Assembly (NCBI RefSeq): GCF_007752135.1
Contig: NZ_CP036298.1
Location: 4,092,001 to 4,156,000, forward strand
Length of the DNA stretch: 64,000 nucleotides
Origin: Aureliella helgolandensis
GTDB taxonomy: Bacteria > Planctomycetota > Planctomycetia > Pirellulales > Pirellulaceae
Reading direction: 5' to 3'
A model generated the notes under the pieces. The model ran no database searches and was not told the DNA's origin. It worked only from the letters and a program-made list of their open reading frames with translations. The position numbers were made by a program, and so were the translations under genes. Numbering within the stretch: the stretch's first letter is position 1; every line of letters begins with the position of its first letter. Shown here in pieces: positions 36,053-43,753 of the stretch.

Positions 36053-37123
36053 CTACACGTACGGATAGCTTGGATCAATTAAATGCAAATGTTTCATTTC
36101 CAGCCAAAATTCGCTGGGCACCTGGCTGTCTAAGGATTGAATATGAGATTCGACGCGATCCGCGCGACTGGAGCTGAGCGCAATGGAGCGAATGCTGGGA
36201 TGAGAACGGCCAAAAGCCACTCCAGCGTTGAAGGGCGAGATCTGGTGCGCTTCGCAACATTGTTGAAATTGTTCGCGCCACTTGAGCATTTGAGCATCGG
36301 CTGAGTCCTGGGGATCGACAGCGCGATAATTGAAAAATTCGCCGCCCAGCAGAAAGCCACCGTGAAAGAGGGCCGAATTGATGAGTGTCACCCCGCGTGC
36401 GGCGAGTGAGTGCATCAATTCGATCAAGGCGGGTGGGTGTTGCATGATCGTGAAGCTATTCGCAAACATGACCCAATCAAAATCGCAGTGCTCGGAAAGT
36501 TCGCGGATGGTTTGCCAGTTTTTAGCGCCCACGCCGGTGGCGAGCACTTGACCTGCATCGCGCAGCTCAATCAAGGCGCGGTAGGCGCCCAAAATGTCAT
36601 CCATTCGCCGCGAGCGATCGGTGCGATCTGTAGCCGCGGCAAGGTATTCATCGGGGTCATGGACGGAGACCAGTTGCGCAGAGAATTTACCGAGCAGCTG
36701 ATTCCCTTCCTCCCAACAGCGTAGAATCCCATCGTAGCTGATGTCTTGAACGGCATCGAATTTGAGATCAACCCAGGCGCCCGGTTCAAAGGTTGGTTCT
36801 GGAGTCACGAGTGGAGTCCGACGCCATCCCAGTTTATTACTAATGAAGACTTGATTCGGATCGGCTTCGAGTGCCTCGAGCTCTCGACCGATGACTTCCA
36901 GTGAGAGCCCCGCGCCGTACTTACCAGCGGTATCGATCACGACTGGCGAGAAGCCACTATCAATCCAGGCAGCCACGATGTCGTTTTTCTCTTCGTCATC
37001 AATCGCTCGAAACATATTGCCCAGGCTGGTAGCACCGAAGATCAACGGTGGCAGTTGCAGTTTCCCTTCGCGATTGAACCCTGGTCCCGAACGCGTGCGG
37101 TTGCTACCTGCTTGATCTGTCAT
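36053..37123 (-). CDS. Aldo/keto reductase, probable L-fucose (deoxysugar) dehydrogenase
   Basis: A 356-residue cytoplasmic aldo/keto reductase. The tetrad is visible: Asp in VVIDTAGKYG and Tyr in the same stretch, Lys in FISNKLGW and His in QLVSVHDPDEY. ATG 37123 has AAGGA six bases upstream and overlaps the stop of the lactonase gene by ATGA. The family includes the D-threo-aldose/L-fucose dehydrogenases, which oxidise L-fucose to L-fucono-1,5-lactone with NAD(P)+. The neighbouring amidohydrolase would then open the lactone. That pairing is why I favour a fucose or similar sugar. An alternative is an unrelated pyridoxal or galactose reductase. Confidence 0.87.
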   Translation of the reverse strand: MTDQAGSNRTRSGPGFNREGKLQLPPLIFGATSLGNMFRAIDDEEKNDIVAAWIDSGFSPVVIDTAGKYGAGLSLEVIGRELEALEADPNQVFISNKLGWRRTPLVTPEPTFEPGAWVDLKFDAVQDISYDGILRCWEEGNQLLGKFSAQLVSVHDPDEYLAAATDRTDRSRRMDDILGAYRALIELRDAGQVLATGVGAKNWQTIRELSEHCDFDWVMFANSFTIMQHPPALIELMHSLAARGVTLINSALFHGGFLLGGEFFNYRAVDPQDSADAQMLKWREQFQQCCEAHQISPFNAGVAFGRSHPSIRSIALSSSRADRVESHIQSLDSQVPSEFWLEMKHLHLIDPSYPYV

Positions 37124-37974
37124 GTTCCATCCTTTGGAGTTTCTAATTGCAAACCATAGGCTTTGATAGCGGAATCCGCCCAAAACCACTTCTGTTCTCC
37201 TGCGGACAGCCCCCCAGTCAATTCTTCGACTGCGGCAACCCACGCTTTATACTCGCTGCGCAGCAAGCAGACTGGCCAATCGCTACCGAACATTAGCCGT
37301 TCAGGGCCAAATGATTCGAGCGCTACATCCCAATAGGGCTGCAGGGTTTGAGCGGACCAACTCGCATCGCGAACCTCGGTCACCACACCGGAGAACTTGC
37401 AACTTACGTTGGGACGCAGGCTGAGCTCCTTGATATTGCGAGCCCAAGCCTGATCAAATTCGGATTCCCTTACGGTGGGTTTCGCAATGTGGTCCAAGAC
37501 AAAGACTTGGTTGGGGTGCTGGTCGACGAACGAAATTGCTTGGGGCAATTGTCGGGCATAGATCAGAAGGTCGTACACTAGACCGTAGGCGTTCAATTGT
37601 GCGATGCCACGCCCAAAATCTGCGTCGAGAAGGAAATCGTCGGGTTCATCCTGTACGACGTGTCGGACTCCTTTGAGCCAAGGCGACTGAACCAGCAGGT
37701 CGAGTTCATCGCAGACGCTCGGTCCGGCCAGTTCGACCCAGCCTACCACGCCGGCGATCATCTTGGAATCTTCGGCCAACCCTAGCAACCACTGGCTTTC
37801 AAGGATCGACTGACGGGCTTGTACGGTAATCGCAGCGGAGACACCGGAAGAGGCAACCGCAACTTCAAGGTCAGCGGCCGTGAAATCGCGTCGCAGGAGC
37901 GACATTTCGGAATTGATCCAGCCATACTGCTCCGCAGAGTAATCCCAAAGGTGATGATGGCTATCGATGCGCAC
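37120..37974 (-). CDS. Amidohydrolase family 2, probable L-fuconolactonase
   Basis: A 284-residue cytoplasmic hydrolase of the amidohydrolase 2 family. The GTG at 37974 gives the conserved start VRIDSHHHLWDY with the His-x-His metal site; the rest includes GVVGWVELAGP, LKGVRHVVQDEPDDFLL, VFVLDHIAKPTV, KFSGVVTEV and LMFGSDWPVCLL with the metal Asp. The order of these motifs matches L-fucono-1,5-lactonases, which convert fuconolactone to fuconate. The frame extends upstream to 38049 without family similarity. The stop overlaps the start of the aldo/keto reductase, showing that the two are a coupled pair. Downstream fuconate dehydratase is not seen here. Confidence 0.87.
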   Translation of the reverse strand: MRIDSHHHLWDYSAEQYGWINSEMSLLRRDFTAADLEVAVASSGVSAAITVQARQSILESQWLLGLAEDSKMIAGVVGWVELAGPSVCDELDLLVQSPWLKGVRHVVQDEPDDFLLDADFGRGIAQLNAYGLVYDLLIYARQLPQAISFVDQHPNQVFVLDHIAKPTVRESEFDQAWARNIKELSLRPNVSCKFSGVVTEVRDASWSAQTLQPYWDVALESFGPERLMFGSDWPVCLLRSEYKAWVAAVEELTGGLSAGEQKWFWADSAIKAYGLQLETPKDGT

Positions 37975-38072
37975 GGTCGTTCCCGAACAAAAGAGGTGGA
38001 ATTTGGAGAGGCGGCAACGTGAGGGGTGGGGCGATTGCGGGGGACACACGGCTTACCCGCGTTTGACGCCGA

Positions 38073-38513
38073 CTACTCAGCCGTGGGCAGTTCCGAGCGT
38101 CGCGTTGAGTAGGGCATGTCGGCAAATCGCCAGAATTGAACCGTTTTCTCGCCTGTGCGCCAAGAGAAAAAGGCTTCTCGTCCATTCACGATGGTGGGGA
38201 ATTCAATCCCGCCCTCTTCGGTCTGTCGTAAAAATACGCCCAGACTCTCCAGTTCGGCACGGTAGCGCCAAATTTTCTCGTACTCTTCCTGCAGATCCGC
38301 GCGGCTTTCCGCCAATTCGTCATCGTAGAGCGGTCCAGACGAGAGCGTTGTGCCCTTTCGGAAGAGTCGATGCAAGTCCGTACGACGTCCGGTAACGTTA
38401 CGAAACACTTCCGCGATATCGGTCGCAATCGATCGCACCAGCGGAAGCATTGCGTTCGCTTCTTCAATGGAGAAGCGCTTGGTGGATTTCGTCGAAGTAG
38501 CGTTGTCGTTCAT
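38073..38513 (-). CDS. DUF2203 family protein
   Basis: A 146-residue cytoplasmic protein of the DUF2203 family. It starts with a Ser/Thr-rich tip and then KRFSIEEANAMLPLVRSIAT, the family signature, and contains a helical section (ADLQEEYEKIWRYRAELESL) followed by GVFLRQTEEGGIEFPTIVNG and FFSWRTGEKTVQFWRFADMP. Its function is unknown; it is widely distributed in bacteria and is sometimes next to metabolic genes. It is upstream of the fucose pair on the same strand with a 98-base gap from the lactonase start, so it may share a promoter with them. Confidence 0.88.
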   Translation of the reverse strand: MNDNATSTKSTKRFSIEEANAMLPLVRSIATDIAEVFRNVTGRRTDLHRLFRKGTTLSSGPLYDDELAESRADLQEEYEKIWRYRAELESLGVFLRQTEEGGIEFPTIVNGREAFFSWRTGEKTVQFWRFADMPYSTRRSELPTAE

Positions 38514-38935
38514 TGGAAATGTTCAGCGCTGGCTACTGAGGTGTGAATGCCAATAAATATTCACATTCGAAATCGACCGCATCTTCCGGAAACACGTGTG
38601 TTTACAACGGCGAGGCCCTCTTATCAGCAAAGCCTCAATTTTATCTCACGGTTGACGGATTGTCTAATTCAGACCTGGTCCACCAACTTTATAACAAGCG
38701 AGACTGCGTTACAGCTATTCGCTTCGGCGCGCAATTCCTTTTTCAGGAGTCGCTTGCTCGTGACGCATCCAAAGCTCCCACTCCTTCAACATCCCTAGCA
38801 TTTTCCTGAGTCACACGCCGCTGACCTCATCGCGAAGGCGCGTTCCTTCGAGGCCGGCGGCCATCGCTTCCGTATCACTGTAGTGAGCGGCACAACTAGT
38901 CGATCCTCCGCTAGCTCGGGGCTACCCCTGCAACA

Positions 38936-38954
38936 ATTGCAGGGATAAATGGCG
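38936..38954. other. Perfect eight-base hairpin in intergenic region
   Basis: CCCTGCAA and TTGCAGGG are separated by CAA, giving a tight stem-loop in the 738-base gap 38514-39251. There is no T-run on either side, so it is not a classical terminator. A six-pair hairpin, CGAAGG and CCTTCG, lies at 38833-38850. Apart from these and the small peptide gene at 39027-39116, I see nothing else in the gap. Confidence 0.35.
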
Positions 38955-39026
38955 GGCTTGCATGGATGCAAGCTGATTCTCTAAGCACTAGGAACCAATC
39001 CCGCCAGCCAGGGCTCAGCGGTCGCA

Positions 39027-39116
39027 CTACTTCTTGCGGTGGCGAATCTTCGCGCGATTCCTTCGCTTCTTACGTCCAACTTTCCGACGACCTTTTCCGC
39101 TTTTCTTAACGCCCAC
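39027..39116 (-). CDS. Tiny highly basic protein (29 residues)
   Basis: A GTG-started frame of 29 codons and a stop, too short for usual gene-finding limits. It begins MGVKKSGKGRRKVGRKK and ends RHRKK: about 18 of 29 residues are Lys, Arg or His, with no acidic residue. AGGAA lies about nine bases before the GTG. The Lys/Arg-dense composition resembles small ribosomal or nucleic-acid-binding proteins such as bTHX or the AURKAIP1/COX24-type peptide, but I cannot assign it to a family. Codons are varied, so it is not a simple repeat. It follows the SelA-like gene on the same strand, 136 bases after its stop. Confidence 0.6.
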   Translation of the reverse strand: MGVKKSGKGRRKVGRKKRRNRAKIRHRKK

Positions 39117-39251
39117 TAATCGATTCCTGTTAACAACCGCAGAGAAATAAAATGACGAATATCATTCCGATCGCTTAGTCTAGCAATAGCAGGCACTTAA
39201 GCGAAGGTGATATTGGTCGGTTCGCGACAAGAATTTGCACGCAATCCTATT

Positions 39252-40631
39252 CTAGCCACCAGATTCCATGGTGGAATGGGAGGCACCGTCTGCATTGGGT
39301 ACTAATGCCGACACCGCCTCTACCAACTCATGATCGGCACTTGGCATGATAAAACGTAGGTCAAAGTAGGCATGAGTTGCGTCGTAATCTGCCAGAATTG
39401 CCCGACCCTCCCGGTGCTGCCGCAGCGGATCGGTAATCGAGGCGACAGTCGATCGGGGAGTTAATTTAACCGCCCAATTCGAAAGTTCGTAGCGATTCCA
39501 GGGGGCGGGCCCGATTGGAATACGGCGTTCCACGGCTTCGGCCATGGCAATGGGACCGTAGTCATTGAGCTGGATTACCAGTCGACTGGCGCGATCTTTC
39601 AGATTTTCGGGGTTCAGCTGCAGTGCGGAGGCTACTCCAGCTTCGGACTCATTCCCCTGCTGTTCGAATTGCAATGTGATTACGGCTGCGGCTAGCCCAG
39701 GCCCGCTCAGGGCAACACCACCCATGTCGGCCAGCCGCTGCAATTTCCCTAAGCGAGCGTCCTCGCCGGCTACCAATACGCCTCTTGGACCTCCTAGCAG
39801 GAAGTTCAGTGGCAAAATAATGCCGTCGACGCCGCTCGCCAGCCGCTGACTGGCCAGGGGGCAATGCAGCGTCTCAGCCACGGCGGGACTAACGACGCCG
39901 TCCAGCAGAATCTCTAGGACTTGGGCTCCGCTTGCTTGAGCTGCCTCAATCGCGGCGGTTCGCTGCGCGGCGGCTTCCGATGGGGGGAGACTGTTGGGGC
40001 TGACCAAAACCACTAGCTGACTTGGCTGCACCAGCGTCTGTTGCCAGTCATCCACCGTGGTCTGATTCGTAGCCCCAATCTCAGTGATTGGCAAGTTGGC
40101 TAATTCCAAGAGCGAGCTGACGTCTCCCAGTACGGCGATGCGCAGCAGATCACTGCGGGCGACCACTAGACTCGTTGCCCCAAACTGCTTGGCGACGAGA
40201 CGCAATGCATTGCCCACATCGCTGACCCAAGCGGTATGGGCGCATCCCAGCGTCGTTCGGCCAACCTGTTGGGCACGCATCTGAAGCTCTTCTAGGAACT
40301 GGAATGAAAGTGCGGCATTGGCGTAGCCATAGGCAACTGCGGAAGCCATGGAGCTACCCGCAAGTTGAGGATGAAAGAGCTGTCCCGTGGCGTTAAGCAC
40401 GGCCGTTGCAGCCCGCCGACTACCCTGGATTCCTGTCATCGATTCCAGCCACACGCGGGTCTGCCGCCACGCATCCTGCATCTTCTCAATCGGGTTGAGC
40501 TCTTTGACCCCCATTTTGCTCAGCGTCTCGCGAACGCTGGCTGTTAATTCTGGTTGCTGGAGCACATCGAGGACTCTTTCCATAGCCGCTGCGGGAAGGA
40601 TATCGTCGAGTCGCCGAGGTATTTTGATCAT
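39252..40631 (-). CDS. SelA-like PLP-fold protein lacking the PLP lysine
   Basis: A 459-residue cytoplasmic protein that aligns along its length with selenocysteine synthase SelA: IPRRLDDILPAAAMERVL for the N-terminal helix, VLNATGQLFHPQLAGSS for the INATGVVLHTNLG motif, TTLGCAHTAWVSDVGNALRL for the AE-x-A-VVNNNAAA region, and FLLGGPRGVLVAG for DKLLGGPQAGII. In SelA the Lys of DKLLGGPQ binds PLP; here it is Phe 277, and the preceding Asp is Asn. So it should not form the usual aldimine and is unlikely to make selenocysteinyl-tRNA. No selB, selD or selC is nearby. The role is unknown; a scaffold or altered enzyme is possible. Confidence 0.8.
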   Translation of the reverse strand: MIKIPRRLDDILPAAAMERVLDVLQQPELTASVRETLSKMGVKELNPIEKMQDAWRQTRVWLESMTGIQGSRRAATAVLNATGQLFHPQLAGSSMASAVAYGYANAALSFQFLEELQMRAQQVGRTTLGCAHTAWVSDVGNALRLVAKQFGATSLVVARSDLLRIAVLGDVSSLLELANLPITEIGATNQTTVDDWQQTLVQPSQLVVLVSPNSLPPSEAAAQRTAAIEAAQASGAQVLEILLDGVVSPAVAETLHCPLASQRLASGVDGIILPLNFLLGGPRGVLVAGEDARLGKLQRLADMGGVALSGPGLAAAVITLQFEQQGNESEAGVASALQLNPENLKDRASRLVIQLNDYGPIAMAEAVERRIPIGPAPWNRYELSNWAVKLTPRSTVASITDPLRQHREGRAILADYDATHAYFDLRFIMPSADHELVEAVSALVPNADGASHSTMESGG

Positions 40632-40818
40632 GCCTGAGTCCGGTTGGCTGTGGTGGATGCTAATGGGGGGCGTAGTTTGGTAGCGGAAGTCCCAATTGTA
40701 GCGGATTTATAGGACTGGAATGCTAGACGCCTAGGTGCTTTTTAGTGGAGCTTGCCGCATGCGCCAAAAGTGGGGCTAACCTTTAGCTCAGTGTTCTCCA
40801 GTTGTGAGAGTGGATGCC

Positions 40819-41778
40819 ATGATTGATACAAGCCGTGATAGTCTGATTCCGATCAGCTTAGCCACTCTGTCGGTAGATACCGCATTGGGGATTGATATTT
40901 ATTTGCGGAGCAGTGTCCGCGATCGCCCAGTCCTCTTCTGCGGTGGAGACGACATACCCGATCGCAAGCGTTTTGCGCGTCTCTGTGAGGATGGGGATGT
41001 CCGGCTGTTTATCGATCGCAATGAACGCCCCAAATACCAAGCCTACCTGTGTGAAAACATTGACACGTTGCTGGAGAACGAAAGCTCCATGTCGCCCCTG
41101 GAGCAGTTGTCTGTCTTGAGCGAAGTCATGCGTGACGTGCTCGACGAGCAGTTCTCAAAACGCGATACCGGTCAAATCGTTACCATTTCGCAGAAGCTCG
41201 GGGAGTGCACCAGTCGCGTACTCAGCAACCAACCGCCGCTGACTAAGCAACTTTGCAGCGTCCTACACCATGACTATGCGACCTTTACACACAGTACCAA
41301 TGTCTCTCTGTATTGCTCCGTGCTAGCCAAGGCGCTCGGTTTTAGTGAGCAGGATATAAGCGAGGTTGCGGCTGGCGGTTTGTTGCATGATGTCGGCAAA
41401 TTGCAAATTGATCCGCGAATCCTGACTAAGCCGGATCGACTCGATGAATTTGAATATCGAGAAATTCAGAAGCACCCTACGATTGGATTTTGCGAATTGA
41501 GAGAGCGCGAAGATGTAACGCTAGCGCAGCTAATGATGGTCTACCAGCATCACGAGCGGTGCGATGGAAGCGGATATCCCGTCGGGATTACTGCCGAGGA
41601 AATTCACCCCTACTCCAAAGTCTGTTCTATTGTTGATGTGTACGAGGCCTTAACTTCCCACCGACCTTACCGTCACCCGATGACCGTCAGTACAGCACTG
41701 TCAGTTCTCGAGCGTGGTGGCGAGCGCGAATTTGATCCGGAGATGCTACGATGCTGGCGCCAACTAGTGACGGAGTGA
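40819..41778 (+). CDS. HD-GYP domain protein, probable c-di-GMP phosphodiesterase
   Basis: A 319-residue cytoplasmic protein. The first 130 residues are a regulatory region that I do not recognise. The HD-GYP domain follows: HDYATFTHSTNVSLYCS, GGLLHDVGKLQIDPRIL with His 190 and Asp 191, IQKHPTIGF, and HHERCDGSGYPVGI with Gly 252-Tyr-Pro, which is the GYP motif. All metal-binding residues seem to be in place, so it should hydrolyse cyclic di-GMP. GAGAG before ATG 40819 supports the start; GTG 40804 is possible. Its last 28 bases overlap the PilZ gene, which would be its c-di-GMP receptor partner. Confidence 0.93.
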   Translation: MIDTSRDSLIPISLATLSVDTALGIDIYLRSSVRDRPVLFCGGDDIPDRKRFARLCEDGDVRLFIDRNERPKYQAYLCENIDTLLENESSMSPLEQLSVLSEVMRDVLDEQFSKRDTGQIVTISQKLGECTSRVLSNQPPLTKQLCSVLHHDYATFTHSTNVSLYCSVLAKALGFSEQDISEVAAGGLLHDVGKLQIDPRILTKPDRLDEFEYREIQKHPTIGFCELREREDVTLAQLMMVYQHHERCDGSGYPVGITAEEIHPYSKVCSIVDVYEALTSHRPYRHPMTVSTALSVLERGGEREFDPEMLRCWRQLVTE

Positions 41779-42185
41779 CCGATGGTAGCTTGCCCGTACC
41801 GCCGCTACTCGTACAACTCCCCAAAGAGCTCGAAAAGTTCTTTCAAGAGTCGGGGTATCTCTCCACGACCGCTGAAGAAGAGCGCCGCAATGCGCGCTTG
41901 CGGGTGCGACAAGTCGGTACGATGACAATGGAGCTGACGAAACGCTCAGAGGTGCTGTACTCCTCCGATGATTTTTCAGCAATCAGCTCCGTGTTGATCA
42001 AGGACCTTTCACGCAGTGGAGTTGGCTTTCTGTACCACCGGGAAGTGTTTCCGGGAGAAAGCGTCCAAATCCAGTTGAAAGGACGACGACTCAAAGCCAA
42101 GACCGTGCGTTGCCGTCGTTTAGGACCGAAATGTTACGAAGTCGGCTGCTTGGTTTCGGTCGTTGGCCGCGATACCACGGCCTAG
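41751..42185 (+). CDS. PilZ domain protein
   Basis: A 144-residue cytoplasmic protein. It has the two c-di-GMP-binding motifs of PilZ: RRNAR at 45-49 (RxxxR) and DLSRSG at 85-90 (DxSxxG), followed by VGFLYHREVFPGESVQIQL and a beta barrel ending in VGCLVSVV. GGAG lies nine bases before the ATG. It starts inside the end of the HD-GYP gene, so the enzyme that removes c-di-GMP and a receptor for it are translated together. It ends 92 bases before the sugar transferase start, suggesting that it controls exopolysaccharide synthesis. The first 40 residues are of unknown role. Confidence 0.92.
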   Translation: MLAPTSDGVTDGSLPVPPLLVQLPKELEKFFQESGYLSTTAEEERRNARLRVRQVGTMTMELTKRSEVLYSSDDFSAISSVLIKDLSRSGVGFLYHREVFPGESVQIQLKGRRLKAKTVRCRRLGPKCYEVGCLVSVVGRDTTA

Positions 42186-42276
42186 TGCGGAGCCCCCTAC
42201 GCCTGGGACTTCCGTCGACCAGCGAATGACTCTTGACTCACCACTTACCACCAGAGAACTGTCCACCCATTCCGCT

Positions 42277-43677
42277 ATGTCGAACCTAAGAATCCACATC
42301 TCCAAGTCCCCGCTGAATTTTATCCAGCGCGTCTGTGATGCTGCAGTGATTGGTTCGACCCTTTATGCTAGCCAGTGGCTTACGGGAAACGCGATAAGTG
42401 ATCGAACTCTGCTGGCAATTCTAGTCGCCATCGGAGTTTACTCGATGGTGAGCGAAGCCGCTTCCGCGTACCGAGCCGACACGGGGCGATCAGCGAATCA
42501 CGATCTTGCGATCGTGTTGTCGAGCTGGCTGGTTACCGTTTTGCTGCTGGTTGTGATCGCCTTCTTCAGCCGCCATAGCGAGTATTTTGCGCGTGCAAGT
42601 GTGCTGAGCTGGATCTTCCTAGCGGGCGCCGCATTGGGCCTTTCACGCATGTTGTTTCGCATCGCCATTGAGCTGATGATCGCCAGTGGCTGGTCGACGC
42701 GTCGCATGGCCATCGCGGGGTTGAATGAGCTGGGTGTGCAACTGATGCGGAATGCGGAAGCGAATCCGAGCTGTGGACTGAAGATGGTCGGCTTCTACGA
42801 TGACCGGGCAAAAGATCGTTGGCTGGTGAAAGATCATTCCGAACAGTTTTTGGGTTCGCTCAATCACCTCGTTGATGAAGCGAAAGCTGGAAACATTGAT
42901 ACGGTATTTGTCACTCTGCCGATGCGAGCAGAGTCTCGCATTCGCTGGTTGCTCGAGCAATTGGCGGACACTACCGTCAGCGCCTATATCGTCCCTGACT
43001 TCTTTGTCTTTGAACTGCTGCACTCGCGATGGAATAACATCGGGAATCTGCCAGCGGTGAGCGTCTTCGAAACTCCGTTGTACGGAGTCGATAGTTGGCT
43101 AAAAAGAGCCTTTGACTTAAGTATTGCAACTTTGGGGCTGATCGCAATATCACCGATTATGGTTGCATGTGCGATACTCGTTAAAGTGTCGAGTGCGGGG
43201 CCCGTGTTCTTCCGACAACGGCGCTACGGCTTAGATGGGAAAGAGATCTGGGTCTGGAAGTTTCGTTCCATGCGAACCTGTGACAATGGAAGCGTTGTAG
43301 CTCAAGCCACCAAGGCGGATCCACGGATTACCCGGATTGGTAGTGTGCTGCGGAAGACTTCCCTCGACGAACTGCCCCAGCTGTTCAATGTAATCGAAGG
43401 CTCGATGTCGCTGGTGGGGCCACGCCCCCACGCCTCAGCGCACAATGAACATTATCGAAAACTGATTCGTGGTTATATGCTCCGCCACAAGGTCAAGCCT
43501 GGGATTACAGGTCTCGCTCAAGTTGAGGGATACCGCGGCGAAACAGAAACGCTCGACAAGATGCAAAAGCGGATCGATTTCGACCATCGCTACATTCAGC
43601 AATGGTCCCTATGGCTTGATTTCAAGATCCTAGTTCGGACTCTGTTCGTCGTCTTCAAACAAGACAATGCTTACTGA
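42277..43677 (+). CDS. Polyprenyl glycosylphosphotransferase (exopolysaccharide initiation)
   Basis: A 466-residue inner-membrane enzyme that transfers a sugar phosphate to undecaprenyl phosphate, starting assembly of an exopolysaccharide. It has four or five N-terminal helices (from about residue 15; for example LAIVLSSWLVTVLLLVVIAFF), a Rossmann-like CoA_binding_3 domain (MAIAGLNELGVQLMRNAEAN) and the C-terminal transferase: FDLSIATLGLIAISPIMVAC, VFFRQRRYGLDGKEIWVWKF, DELPQLFNVIEGSMSLVGPR and KVKPGITGLAQVEGYRG. ATG 42226 would add 17 residues; neither start has a good ribosome site. HD-GYP and PilZ genes lie directly upstream. No other exopolysaccharide gene is in the window. Confidence 0.93.
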   Translation: MSNLRIHISKSPLNFIQRVCDAAVIGSTLYASQWLTGNAISDRTLLAILVAIGVYSMVSEAASAYRADTGRSANHDLAIVLSSWLVTVLLLVVIAFFSRHSEYFARASVLSWIFLAGAALGLSRMLFRIAIELMIASGWSTRRMAIAGLNELGVQLMRNAEANPSCGLKMVGFYDDRAKDRWLVKDHSEQFLGSLNHLVDEAKAGNIDTVFVTLPMRAESRIRWLLEQLADTTVSAYIVPDFFVFELLHSRWNNIGNLPAVSVFETPLYGVDSWLKRAFDLSIATLGLIAISPIMVACAILVKVSSAGPVFFRQRRYGLDGKEIWVWKFRSMRTCDNGSVVAQATKADPRITRIGSVLRKTSLDELPQLFNVIEGSMSLVGPRPHASAHNEHYRKLIRGYMLRHKVKPGITGLAQVEGYRGETETLDKMQKRIDFDHRYIQQWSLWLDFKILVRTLFVVFKQDNAY

Positions 43678-43753
43678 TCCGTTCACCACTGCGGCGAATG
43701 CTTGGATGAGCATGCGCGAGGCTGGCGCTGCCGGTCGAGTGGATTCAACTCAC

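Noticed and set aside
38543-38817. 88-residue and 83-residue frames downstream of the DUF2203 gene start
   Set aside because: No domain, no ribosome site and no conservation cue; two frames over the same bases have similar lengths by chance.
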